Below are positions 1 through 9,779 of a stretch of DNA of 64,000 bases, piece by piece. Location: NCBI GenBank assembly GCA_025201375.1, contig JAIWZP010000090.1, positions 18,854 to 82,853 on the forward strand, given 5' to 3'. A program made the position numbers and the translations under genes. The stretch's first letter is position 1, and the number at the start of each line of letters is the position of its first letter. This DNA comes from Gongronella butleri. Lineage: Eukaryota; Mucoromycota; Mucoromycetes; Mucorales; Cunninghamellaceae. The notes below the pieces were generated by a model that saw only the letters and a program-made list of their open reading frames with translations, did no database searches and was not told where the DNA came from.

Positions 1-1
1 G

Positions 2-1123
2 CTTTCCCACATTTTGCTGCTTATTCCTGGTGAAAGCGCGATTGGCATCGAGCAGAGCGACGCCGGGGCCATTGTCGAGCATATCAAGGAGGCGTATGAC
101 ATCAAAGAGCCGCCTATGCCGTACTCACTGCTTGTGGACTTGATCAAGATAGCCGAAGACATGAGACTCGACAAGATCAAGCCCGCCGACGCAGCCGTGC
201 GCTTCGCGCACTTGAGCGTTCCTCTGTCCGATCACGAGCGCAAGGTTGTTAAGGCCATTGGCCTCTTTGCTGATCGACTGCCAGATATTTCAGCACGATA
301 CCCGATCAGCGAGGCTACCCTGGCGCAATTTTACGCTGCTCCGCTCCTGGACTCCTTGTTTATCGACCGCGGCCGCCAAGTGGTGATTTACTATACCAAC
401 ACCAAGCCGCTCGAGGTCAGCAGCAAGGAGGACGCGTTCCTCGGGCGACCCGACTTGTGTATCCAGCGCAACCAAGGAGCTCACGTCCACATCACGCATG
501 GATACGGAGAGATCAAGCCCTCAGAAGCAAGCAACAGATACAGCATTGCCATGGACCTTCATCGAATCGGCATCCTGTGTGCCCGGGCTCAACGTCAGCA
601 TGGTACGCGTGGCGCCATGGGCGTCCAGGTCGCAGGTTTCAAGGCCGATTTTTATATCACTGTCAACCCAGCTCCCTCCGTCCAAGTCATGATGCAGTTT
701 GCCACGGTCAATATCCCGCGTTGCTTTAGGGAGATCAAGACCCTCATCACGGAGCTGCCCACGCTGCTCATGATCCTAAGCGTTTTCGATTCTTGCTGTC
801 TCGCTCCCAAGCACGTCAAGTCATCCTCCACTTTGTCAAGCACGGCTGCTAGCTTGCCAATTGCGACATCCGCAGTCGAATTGCCTCATTGCCCCACGCC
901 GTCCATCGATTCCCCTTGCTCTACGGCGTCCATCGATTCCCCTTGCTCATTGTCCACCGCCGAATCGTCAGATTCCTCCTCAGCATCACTCTCTTCAATC
1001 GTCGTCACGCCTCTCGCGCCTCCCAGCTCACCGCCACTGCTCTCTGAGAGAGCATTTGCTCAAATTTTCTCCACGGTGAGGAACAAACGGTCGAAATGTG
1101 TCGTCGGTGGTACTCAGCATTGA
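2..1123 (+). CDS. Hypothetical protein with PD-(D/E)XK-like motif, 5' end missing
   Basis: The reading frame is open to the left edge. The first in-window candidate start is a TTG at 14, so the true start, or an upstream exon, probably lies outside. About 260 residues of globular sequence precede a Ser/Pro-rich tail. Counting from the TTG, GRPD (residues 144-147) is followed 18 residues later by GEIKP (165-169). This spacing of D then E-x-K resembles the PD-(D/E)XK nuclease fold. I recall similar GRPD...GE(I/V)KP proteins of unknown function being common in Mucoromycota, but could not check. The tail holds a 30-bp direct repeat (about 900-949) encoding SIDSPCS twice. A polyadenylation signal follows at 1311. 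Catalysis is an inference from motif spacing only. Confidence 0.7.
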   Translation, partial: LSHILLLIPGESAIGIEQSDAGAIVEHIKEAYDIKEPPMPYSLLVDLIKIAEDMRLDKIKPADAAVRFAHLSVPLSDHERKVVKAIGLFADRLPDISARYPISEATLAQFYAAPLLDSLFIDRGRQVVIYYTNTKPLEVSSKEDAFLGRPDLCIQRNQGAHVHITHGYGEIKPSEASNRYSIAMDLHRIGILCARAQRQHGTRGAMGVQVAGFKADFYITVNPAPSVQVMMQFATVNIPRCFREIKTLITELPTLLMILSVFDSCCLAPKHVKSSSTLSSTAASLPIATSAVELPHCPTPSIDSPCSTASIDSPCSLSTAESSDSSSASLSSIVVTPLAPPSSPPLLSERAFAQIFSTVRNKRSKCVVGGTQH

Positions 1124-1310
1124 AAAAAAAACATGTTTATAATTTTCCCTTTTCATCTCTTGTCTATACAATACTTCTCCCCACCTTGTCTATATCTCTC
1201 CCCCCCCCTTGTGTGTACCTTTCTCCCCCCTTGTCTGTACCTACCCCACTTGTCTATATTCCTTTCTATAACGCAATACCACCACTCCTCCACCTTGTCT
1301 ACTATGAAAC

Positions 1311-1316
1311 AATAAA
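1311..1316 (+). terminator. AATAAA polyadenylation signal
   Basis: Canonical AATAAA about 190 bp after the stop of the partial gene at the left edge. Confidence 0.5.
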
Positions 1317-1418
1317 AGGGTCCATTATTCCTTCCCCTTCATTTTAATCTATCTGGCGGTCTCTCTATCATAGGAAACTTGCCCATCTGCTGGTCATCGC
1401 CTCTCTTTTTATACGATA

Positions 1419-1680
1419 TTGTTGTATTTATCTGCTTTACAGCGCTTGATTTAATAAGAAAAGCCTAACAGACGCTTGATCTGTCAACGAAAGACAGCGC
1501 AAGCGCGTCTTAAACGCGCCCAATGCGTCAATGCGCGTGCAAGCAGTGATCAATGTCTTGCCGCTGCAATTGACCTTTCTCACGCCGCTCCTCTTACGTG
1601 TGCGGGCATTGCCCAATTGGGTAATGGTCCCGCTTTCTCGTCATAAAAGGCAGCTGTCGGCTGGTCAGCTCGCTTTCTGA
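1419..1680. repeat. Dispersed repeat R1, copy 1
   Basis: Aligns almost end to end with 48180-48460, same orientation. Shared blocks include gatttaataagaaaagcct, caagcagtgatcaa and gctgtcggctggtca. The second copy has an extra CCGGTA after a TA (TTACCGGTAAACG against TTAAACG). No coding potential seen; family unknown. Confidence 0.75.
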
Positions 1681-2919
1681 CACCACGTGTCAGGTTCCAG
1701 CCTGACAAGCTTGCCCACATTTATTTTTTTTCGTTTTTGCGCGGCCTCGCCTTGGGCCTCGCCGCTCGCACACGCCGCTCGCACTCGTCTCTCGCTCGTT
1801 GTCGCAGCACGCCCGCTTCCACCTTGTGCTTTGGCCCGCACGCGTCCTTTTTATACGCGCTCGTTTCAAAATACGCGTTGCAACGCATCGCGACGCGTCC
1901 AACGCGTGAATTGGCTCGGCTCCCGCCTCGCCCGATTTTCACGCGCATTCGCATTCATGTCTTGCTTGGTCACTAGCATTGTCCAGCAAGTCCAGTCATC
2001 GCCACCTCGTCTTTGGCCGCGCTGCTACACGCGCATCTCAAGCCAAGTGTGCCTCTCGACGCTTGCACGCGTACTCGATCCTCAGCCCGATCTCTCGCCA
2101 CGCTGTGCACGCACCAACTCGACACGGCCTCATTTGTTCGATCAATCATCATCATCAAGCTCCGCTCGCTTTCTTTTCTTTTTCCGTCGATTGCAGGACT
2201 GACGCGACACGTGGTCTCCACAGACTCCGACCACGCGCCATCCTCATCATGCACATCGGTACCACTTTTTGGCCTATCATAGGTACAACAGATGCAACGC
2301 CATGAGAGCGAAAACAACGTGTCATTTATCGTTCTTTTTTTTTTTTGTGAGCAGCGTTCCTCTGCATGGCGTGTGCACGATGACATGGCCCTTTTGCTGA
2401 TGAATGAGGCTTTTGCTTGGCTGTATCGTGGATTTGGGCAGTGGTACGATTGCCTTACGTAAGGTGGCCACAGCTGTCTTTTTTTTTGCCAGCGTGCCGC
2501 TTGAAGGTTTCTTGACAATGGGCAAGGAGGCGATGGGCAACAATAGAGTTACTTTAGGATTGATGTGAATAAAAAGTGTGCACAATTTTTTACCTACATA
2601 TGATACTGTACTGTACATACAGTATACGTAGAGTTGAAGAATCTGCCTCACCGTCCAATTCGGACAGCAGCAGATTGGTAACGTGCTCATCTACAGTAGA
2701 GCAAAACGGTTGGCATTGTCTTTGCTGTAAAATTCTTTTTCCATAAGAATGATTGCATTCTGATGCGGCCGCTGCTCAAAAGGTCAATCATGATTCATGA
2801 TACAGTATTCACGTTATTCAATCAGCAATCCAGACAGTTTCTTAGGATGTTGCCAGATGAACTCAATAAAATGCCATTATTTTCACAGATTCAACGCTGC
2901 TCCCCGGTTTTTTCTTGAA
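1681..2919. other. Gene-free stretch
   Basis: Several overlapping open frames exist on both strands between 1687 and 2518, but they are low-complexity or shadow each other, and no domain, splice pattern or recognisable protein emerges. The sequence is rich in ACGCGT/CGCG words. TACTGTA/TACAGTA motifs lie near 2609-2625. Confidence 0.4.
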
Positions 2920-3330
2920 TCGTGGTAAAACTGGCACGTGGCACCATTCATCAAAAGAGACACGCTCGGACGACATTTTCCAATCATTTGCACACGCTAC
3001 TGTATGAACGAACTCTGTATGCTTGAAAAGGTCGATCAAGTGCTTGACACATGTCTAAACTTAAATTTCTCAACAACGGCGTGAATGAATTACCGCACTT
3101 TTAACTCGTGGAAAGCAGCTATTGAATCTCTTTCAAATGACATGAGTTTCACCGCGATCCGATCAAAACTGACGGTAAAAATAGCCTTCTTCGACAAATT
3201 TTCTAATGTGCTTTTACTTGAGAACAGCCTAGGTTACCCCTGATTTTTATTCCAGATTCACTAACAAACGAGGGATCGAAGCATCTAATGAGGAGACTAC
3301 TTTTACGATGCTACAGTATCGTTCGTTTGA
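2920..3330. repeat. Dispersed repeat R5, copy 1 (degenerate)
   Basis: Same orientation and order as 46370-46800 (copy 2), with a shorter copy at 47240-47400. Shared words include gacacgctcgg/ggcacgctcgg, tgcttgaaaaggtcgatcaagtgcttg and gcatctaatg. Copy 2 keeps an open frame across the repeat; here it is broken by indels and stops. A TACTGTA replaces the equivalent of cg in copy 2 near 3000. Confidence 0.7.
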
Positions 3331-3420
3331 AAATTTTGCATCCGTCATTGGTCATTCCATCCAAGTGCCACCCAAGCAGCGTGTAAAATTGGTGGGTGGA
3401 GAAATGTGACAAGAAAACAA

Positions 3421-3517
3421 AAGACAAGAAAGACAATCGCAAACAGATACGGTTTATTGAAATGTAGTACAGTAAAACGATTCTCTATTTATACAAATAA
3501 AACGTGAAAAGACAATG
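3421..3517. repeat. Short dispersed repeat, copy 1
   Basis: Shares atacggtttatt...gattctctattt...aataaaac with 5646-5732. This copy has a TACAGTA inside (near 3470) that the other lacks. Confidence 0.5.
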
Positions 3518-4159
3518 GTGTCGTATCGTGAGATGCGGAGAAACAATGCTGTAAGAGAGAGCTGTCGAGACTCTCCGTGTCTGAGGCAAAACATATTATT
3601 TGCCGCTTTGCATCAACTGTGCGTGAAAAGACCTCGGATCGGTATCAAGCGCGTTTGTTTCAATCCATTGAATGCCATTGATGATATGTATACACATGAT
3701 GGGGCTGATCAGGGCATGGCCATTGAGCCGGTGAGACCAGCGCCTGCGGCGCGCGGCTCTCTTTTTTTTGCCATGATTGGCCCGAGCTCGTGGCTGGTCA
3801 TAGCCGAGCCATGACTCTGCATGTCTGGATCATTTGTATTAAGGGCATTGATGATGGATGCATCACGTATTGAGCGCGTACAATTCAATGTGAGAGCGTA
3901 AAGGATGATAAAGGTGCGCATTCCTTACAGTATTTTGGGCATCATGATTACAATGCGATGCGGATGACGGCCCGACAGCGGCCTGAGCGAGAGCGGGGAA
4001 TCAAACCCCAGATTTGGAAGGAGCGTCGGAGCGACGTGTGCGGCAATTACCTTTCTTTTCAACACTGGTAAAATACAAGGTACTGTACGCGCCATTGCGC
4101 GTCTAAACAACTTGATCGCTTATGCTCTGAGGACGGCAAATACAGTACAACACAGCGCA
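3518..4159. other. Gene-free stretch
   Basis: Only short open frames, none recognisable. A B-box-like sequence on the minus strand at about 3995-4009 has no matching A box or acceptor stem. Confidence 0.35.
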
Positions 4160-4650
4160 CAACAAAAAAATCTAATAAAATAAAAAATAAAAAATAAAAA
4201 ATAAAAAATACTATACTGTATTATGATAAAAAATAAAAGTTCCATGCAATCTATCACTTTAATTTGGAAGTTTCAAACCTTAAATTTTTGAAAAAAAACT
4301 CTTGCTCAAAGTAGGCACTTTTCTCGGTCGATCGCCGGTCATGCGTCACTCTTTGGGCTTTTTTCATTCTTAAAGGTAGGGCGACCTGTCATTTTGTCTG
4401 CCAATAGCAAATTGTCGAAGTTACCTGTTTGGGATGCATTGATCACTCGGAGTTCGAAAATTTCCAAATTTGGCATTTTCTGAGTTTGAAATGTGTGACC
4501 CTGAGTGACCCCTGAATTTTTCAAAGGTGGCCGTACGCTTTGGGGTTTTAAGCTTTTTTTGTTGCAAATCATGCGCTGAATTCGATACGGCTATTTTTGA
4601 GCAAGGTCGACCATACAGAAATGGCCAGATGAATGCAAAATAATACAAAT
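4160..4650. repeat. Dispersed repeat R2, copy 1
   Basis: Long match to 47450-47905 in the same orientation, including aatttggaagtttcaaacc, catgcgtcactctttgggc, ccaatagcaaattgtcg and gtttgggatgcattgatca. Non-coding in both copies. Confidence 0.8.
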
Positions 4651-4669
4651 ACCGGTAGGAGGTTTTTGG

Positions 4670-5415
4670 TATTTTTCGAGTTCAAATAAATCGGGCGGGG
4701 CCATCTTGAGCACTGGACCACAACAGCTTATGCCGTGGTGCATTTTTCACTGGCGGGGGGCAACGGGGGGCAAGTAGCCTAGATAGGATTTTCTGTTGAT
4801 AAATCGAGAATTGGGCAATCGAATTGGCATTTTGAGTGCACTTGGCTCTGCATTTGCGATGCTTTGACAGACTTTCTAGGGGTAATTGATGATTCTAAAT
4901 CGCATGGTGAAGTCTGAAATGCATGTCAGATTGCTGGATTTGGAGCACTTGAGCGATTTGCGCTGGTTTCGCCCTGTCTTTGAAGTTTGCTCTAATACAA
5001 GTGCTTCAAAAATCGCTCAATTCGTAATTCTGTTCATGTAACCAGATGTAAAATTTGATTTAGAATCGAATAAAGTCCTCACACGGTGTCCGTTAACTTA
5101 ATAAAATTTCGAGATAATCGCACTTCACGCGATTTTACGCGATTTTGGCCTTTGGCGGCGGTAAAAGTGCGATTATTAGGTGTTTTTATTAAACGAGCAA
5201 GGCTCGAAAGTAACACCATTCGATTCCAAATCAAATTTTACATCCAGGGGCATCGCGTTAGTTCATCTCAGTGCATTCCTGGGCGCTCAGCAAGAGATTA
5301 AAGTCAAAAATGCAGCTGCCCAATTCTCGATTTATGAACAGAAAATCCTAGCTAGGCGGGGCAAGTAGGCTGTAAAAAAATCTGGAGGCACAGCAGGCCG
5401 TCAAAGTCTGAAGAC
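4670..5415. repeat. Repeat R3 copy interrupted by a MITE
   Basis: The flanks (4670-4777 and 5357-5415) together reconstruct one R3 unit: ttgagcactgg..., then ggcaagtag, then ggctgtaaaaaaatctggaggc. Uninterrupted copies at 6862-7040 and 7265-7420 show the empty site. Confidence 0.65.
4778..5356. mobile_element. MITE-like element, copy 1 (about 579 bp)
   Basis: Terminal inverted repeats of about 40 bp: left starts cctagataggattttctgtt, right ends with the complement of cctagctaggattttctgtt. Each TIR continues into a sequence reading cgagaattgggca. No open frame of note. It sits in an R3 repeat, and the R3 words gggcaagtag occur on both sides, suggesting a target duplication of about 10 bp. That length would fit the Mutator superfamily, though these TIRs differ from those of the MULE at 57-60 kb. 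Confidence 0.75.
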
Positions 5416-5645
5416 GCGCATTGCTTGCGAGCTTGCCCTTCTAAAGTAATAATCGAAGTGCGCAAACGATGAATTGCATCTGTAACATCCAGGCTACCTA
5501 CTACAGTACTACAACAATAAATCGCGATGCAGCAGGAGGTGGTGGCGTACAATCGATGTCGTCCACCTCAATGACATCTGTGGATGGGCTTGATCTCTTT
5601 TGCCCGCAGCGCTGAGAAATGGGTAGAGGAAAAAGTCAAGAAAAA

Positions 5646-5732
5646 GGGAAAACAAGAAAATACTTTGAGAATCGAATACGGTTTATTAGGGAAATGAAAA
5701 GATTCTCTATTTAAAAGAAATGAATAAAACTA
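5646..5732. repeat. Short dispersed repeat, copy 2
   Basis: Matches 3421-3517 (atacggtttatt...gattctctattt). Lacks the TACAGTA seen there. Confidence 0.5.
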
Positions 5733-6174
5733 GGGTTTCAAAATAGCAAGGTGTCGATTGATGTCTGGATGCATGGCTGTCAAGCATGCATATCCTTTCC
5801 GAGGCATGTATAAAGTGAGCCGCGCTCAATTAGCAATTGAGCTTGACCCCGGATATTGTTACAAGCAGGGATGCGCTGTCTATGAATGATATGGCGGCCG
5901 CGCGCCTCGTTACGTAGCAGCATCGCCAGCAGCGCCGGCAGCACCCGACGCCGGCCAGTATTATTGTGCGTGCTCCTTGCAGGTGTGGCGATACTACTCC
6001 GAAATACTGTACTACATTATCATATTGCGCAGGAAGAGCGAGGTACTGTATAATGCGCGCAGCAGAATAATGAACACGCGAGAGAGTGACGGACAGACCT
6101 TTGAGTGCGTGATTTCGTTGCCTTGCTTGAGCACCACAAACGACGTACAATTGCTTTGTGGCCCGTCGACGGGG
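5733..6174. other. Gene-free stretch
   Basis: The open frame on the minus strand at 5830-6258 runs into the MITE and is not recognisable. TACTGTA occurs near 6005 and 6045. Confidence 0.35.
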
Positions 6175-6777
6175 CCTAGCTAGGATTTTCTGTTCATACT
6201 GTAAAACATCGAGAATTGGGCAATCGCATTGGCACTTTGAGTGCACTTGGCTTTGCATTTGCGATGCTCTGACAGACGTTCTTCTAGGGGTAATTGATGA
6301 TTCTAAATCGCATGGTGAAGTCTGAAATGCATGTCAGATTGCTGAATTTTGAGCACTTAAGCGATTTGCCCCGATTTCGCCCTGTCTTTGAAGTTTGCTC
6401 TACTGTAATACAAATGCTTCAAAAATCGCTCAATTCGTAATTCTGTTTACGCAGCCAGATGTAAAATTTAATTTAGAATCGAATAAAGTTCTCACACTAT
6501 GTCCGTTAACTTAATAAAATTTCGAGATAATCGCACTTTACGCGATTTTACGCGATTTGGCCTTTGGCGGCGGTACAGTAAAAGTGCGATTATCAGGTGT
6601 TTTTACTAAACGAGCAAGGCTCGAAAGTAACACCATTCGATTCCAAATCAAATTTTACATCCAGGGGCATCGCGTTAATAATTCATCTCAGTGCATTCCT
6701 GGGCGCTCAGCAAGAGATTAAAGTCAAAATGCAGCTGCCCACCAATTCTCGATTTATGAACAGAAAATCATAGGTAG
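6175..6777. mobile_element. MITE-like element, copy 2 (about 603 bp)
   Basis: Same orientation and near-identical interior to copy 1. Differences are mostly 5-bp insertions at TA: TACTGTA at 6197 and 6401, and TACAGTA at 6574, where copy 1 has a single TA. The right flank is again R3 sequence; the left flank is different. TIRs start cctagctaggattttctgtt. Confidence 0.75.
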
Positions 6778-6861
6778 GCACTGTTCTACTGTAGGCTGTA
6801 CGTAAAAAAAATTCTGGAGGCACAGCAGGCCGGTATCATAAAGTCTGAAAACACGCATTTT
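6778..6861. repeat. Repeat R3, partial copy
   Basis: Reads ggctgtacgtaaaaaaaatt...ctggaggcacagcaggccggtatcataaagtctg. Compared with other copies it carries TACGTA (6799) and TATCATA (6834) where they have TA or nothing. Confidence 0.65.
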
Positions 6862-7040
6862 TACATTTTCGCGTCCAAAAAAAATCGGGCGGGTCTGTAT
6901 TGACTATTGAGCACTGAGCAATAGTTTACGCCACGATGCAAGTTTGAAGTTTTATTGGCGGGCAAGTAGGCTGTAAAAAATTTCTGGAGGCGCAGCAGGC
7001 CGGCAAAGTCTGAAAAACACGCTTTTGGTTTTTAAAAGGT
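6862..7040. repeat. Repeat R3, uninterrupted copy
   Basis: Contains aaaaaaatcgggcggg, ttgagcactgagc, ggcgggcaagtaggctgtaa, ctggaggcgcagcaggccgg and aaacacgcttttggtttt in order. This is the empty-site reference for the MITE at 4778 and the footprint-free reference for the ctgtaaaaaa segment. Confidence 0.7.
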
Positions 7041-7179
7041 AAATGTGTATCATACGTTTTTCGTGGCTCCGAGAAAAAATCATACCAAACGCGTTGCGTA
7101 TTTTTGCCTTCAACGCGTGCGATGCGCCTCGCACTCCACACTCACACCTCACGCGTCACGTCGCATTTTTTTTTACACA

Positions 7180-7255
7180 TTGGCCCACACCCACACCCAG
7201 GGACCCAGCCCGCCACACCCTGCCCACACCCGCACACCCACACCCGGCACCATAC
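7180..7255. repeat. C-rich CCACACC tract
   Basis: Degenerate tandem CCCACAC/CCCGCAC units. A comparable C/A-rich tract (cgccccaccacgcc...) follows the R3 copy at about 51297-51350, so it may be part of the family. Confidence 0.55.
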
Positions 7256-7264
7256 AGTATGTGA

Positions 7265-7420
7265 TTGAACACTGGGCTGTTCTAGTTTACACCGTGGCGG
7301 GTGGCGCGCGTTTCATTGGCGGGCAGCTGGACTGTATGATAAAAAAATTTCTGGAGGCACAGCAGGCCGGCAAAGTCTACAGTAAAAACACGCTCTTTGG
7401 TTTTTAAAAGGCAAATGTGT
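7265..7420. repeat. Repeat R3, copy
   Basis: ttgaacactgggc ... ggcgggcagctggactgtatgataaaaaa ... ctggaggcacagcaggccgg. TATGATA at about 7335 stands where the 6862-7040 copy has TA. Confidence 0.65.
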
Positions 7421-7599
7421 AAGTTTTTGTGCAGCGCAGCGCGATACTTCAGGCATTGAAATGATAGCACGCGTCGTTTTCTGCCCAGCGAGATTAAAAC
7501 ATGATGGACGGATCAAACACTAAATATTTTTTGTGCAAAAATCCAAAACGAATGAAAATTGTGTTTTTGTGAATTTTCTCAAGCACTTGCTGAGAAGTG

Positions 7600-7860
7600 A
7601 GAAGAAAAAATATGAGGGGTTTTGGAATTGCGAGCTCAAAAAAAAAAATCGGGCCGACCCACCATTCCACGCACAGGCGGTTGTTGATCGCGTGACACAT
7701 CTTTCATCGGTGGGTCAGGTAGGCTGTATTACTGTAAGTACAGTATTATCATATGATAAAAAAACCTGGAGACATACAGTACGTAGCAAACCGGTACTGT
7801 AGTATCAATAAAGTTTGAAAAGCACGCTTTTCAAAAGGCAAATTCTTGATCTGCGCCGGG
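7600..7860. repeat. Repeat R3, heavily inserted copy
   Basis: R3 words (aaaaaaatcgggccg, gtaggctgta, cctggag, gcaaaccgg, aaagtttgaaaagcacgctttt) are separated by stacked TACTGTA, TACAGTA, TATCATA and TATGATA motifs between 7725 and 7800. Confidence 0.55.
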
Positions 7861-8963
7861 TAGTAACTACTGTAGGACATTGTTGCATTCATCTGAAGCA
7901 GCAATTGAAGCATATGATGTGATAAAAAAATGCAAAAAGCGAAAACACTTGCTTGTTTTCCACATTTAATTTGATTTTTTTTTTTGTATACTGTAAAGCA
8001 CACATTTAAGTTTTATTAAACGGGTGCACCTTCTTGCAATCAGCAACAACCTATCGTATGCGCGCTAATGCTGACACACACGAGCGCCTCACAAAAAAAT
8101 ATAATATCATAAAAATTGCTTTTTTTTTTTCCAATGCACGATTTGGCCGCGGCCTTTCAGGCTACAAAAGGGGTCACAAAGCAAAAAGGCAAGACTTTTT
8201 CTTGCCGAATATCGTACCGTACGTCCTTTCGCAGTATTCTATCTATCCCGGATGTTTTGGCGCGCGCGCGCGCCATGTTTTCTTAAGCATCATATCATAA
8301 AAATACCATAAAGCGGATTTTAGAAAGGCACACAGAGTGGTGCGGTTGCATGGTGCCGCTGTTGTTGATGTTGAAAAGACGCACACACGGCCGCCGCTCT
8401 CTCCAACCAATGATTCCCTTGTGTTGAGATGGACCTTGGATCGCTGCAAAAGGAAATCAAAGAACAGCTCCAAGCATTGGTCCCAGAGTTGAAGCTGCAT
8501 TTTGGCACGTTCAATGGAAGGACAACGTGGCCTTCCTAAATAAGGCGCGACTCCGTCTGTTCATGTTTTTGTCGCACCAGCAAGATGCTTGTTTTAATCA
8601 ATAGATCTACAGCATGCTGGCCGGCTTGATGATGACGACAGCGGCGAAAGTAATGTGAGAATGGACGTGCTGACGTTTCATGACGAAGCCAGCCACGAAA
8701 TGCGGAACAATGCAATCACTTTTTGTCCAAAAATCCATCGTCCCACTGCTGGATTTTGTTCCTTTGACGCTGTTTGGCTGTTCCTGGAATTCCATTTGCA
8801 TAAAATTGTTGCCAAAACCCCGGTAATGCCAAGAAGACATGATGAATGAGAGCCTCGAAAAACGTCATGCTCTCCCCACAAATGGCCAATGATTTCGATC
8901 GGATTTAGTAGCGGGTATATTTGGGGATCGCTTGTATTTTTGAGTTGTTTGATCCCATTGTCC
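7861..8963. other. Gene-free stretch upstream of the DUF336 gene
   Basis: Short unrecognised frames only. TACCGTA occurs near 8215, and a (CG)n palindrome near 8262. Confidence 0.35.
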
Positions 8964-8970
8964 TATAAAA
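8964..8970 (+). promoter_or_regulatory. TATA box of the DUF336 gene
   Basis: TATAAAA 74 bp before the ATG at 9044; a second TATAAT-like word follows at about 8975. Confidence 0.5.
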
Positions 8971-9043
8971 AGGGTATAATTTCTTTGATCCGCTCCCCCT
9001 TTTTTACGCATCATCCCCATCCCTCTCCTTTTGTCTTTTGAAA

Positions 9044-9514
9044 ATGCACAAATCCATTCTTTTCCTTGTCTTGCTTGTCATCACCATGGTGTGCGCTGGC
9101 CGTGAAGTGGTCAATGTTGACACATTGTCCACGGACGCCGCCATCAAGTCTGCTGAGGCCGTGTTGAAGGCTGCGCGCAAGGCGGGCCATTATGTGTCTG
9201 TTGCGGTGATTGACCGCTCGGGCAAGTACCGCTTGCTGATCTCGGACAACAATGCTGGCCCCCAAACCGAAGAATCCGCCAAGCGCAAGGCTTTCACGGC
9301 CGTCTCCTTTGGCCGTCCCACGTCCAACTTGACCGCTGCCGCCGGTGGCGCTGGCGTGACCATCCACGATATACCAGGTTCGCTATTTCTGGCTGGCGGC
9401 GTGCCAATCGCGCACAATGGCATTGCCATTGGTGCCATTGGCGTCGGTGGCGCCCCCACGGGCGACGCGGATGAACAGTACGCCAATGCTGGTCTTGCCA
9501 CCATTCACTTGTGA
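9044..9514 (+). CDS. Secreted GlcG/HbpS-like (DUF336) protein
   Basis: Single exon, 156 aa. The ATG at 9044 is preferred over the in-frame TTG at 9038 because it begins a good signal peptide: MHK, hydrophobic SILFLVLLVITMV, then a likely cut after CAG (about residue 19). The rest matches the GlcG/HbpS/DUF336 family: an N-terminal helix AAIKSAEAVLKAARKAG, VAVIDRSG, KRKAFTAVSFGRPT and a Gly-rich C-terminal half (GGVPI, GAIGVGGAP). Bacterial relatives bind haem or assist small-molecule metabolism. Secretion of a fungal version is inferred from the leader; the ligand is unknown. Convergent with ARPC5. AATAAA at 9557. Confidence 0.85.
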   Translation: MHKSILFLVLLVITMVCAGREVVNVDTLSTDAAIKSAEAVLKAARKAGHYVSVAVIDRSGKYRLLISDNNAGPQTEESAKRKAFTAVSFGRPTSNLTAAAGGAGVTIHDIPGSLFLAGGVPIAHNGIAIGAIGVGGAPTGDADEQYANAGLATIHL

Positions 9515-9556
9515 TAAAAAAAAAAGCATCCTATGTACTACTATTACGCGCTGATG

Positions 9557-9562
9557 AATAAA
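9557..9562 (+). terminator. AATAAA polyadenylation signal
   Basis: 43 bp after the DUF336 stop. The following 200 bp to ARPC5 hold A/T homopolymers and CACACG repeats. Confidence 0.5.
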
Positions 9563-9779
9563 TAATCGGTCAAATCATTGAAAAAGCAAGTCGTCGTTAT
9601 TTTTTTTAAAAAAAAAAAAAAGCGCGTGCGGCCATCTCAGACCCGCTATAACACGCACGCGCACGCATTGAGCTAAAACACGCACACACACGCATTGAAA
9701 AGCATTGGTAAAGGCAGACAGGCATTTTATTTTACAAAATCAGCAAAAGCAGACAAGAGTGGGTGTGCATTCCGCCTGT

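Noticed and set aside
1687..2518. Open frames of 171 and 181 codons on opposite strands
   Set aside because: They shadow each other, are Arg/Ser-rich from a CGCG-word sequence, and show no domain or splice context.
3960..4080. tRNA-like segment (minus-strand GGTTTGATTCC resembles a B box)
   Set aside because: No A box, anticodon stem or pairing acceptor arm could be drawn at the right distance.
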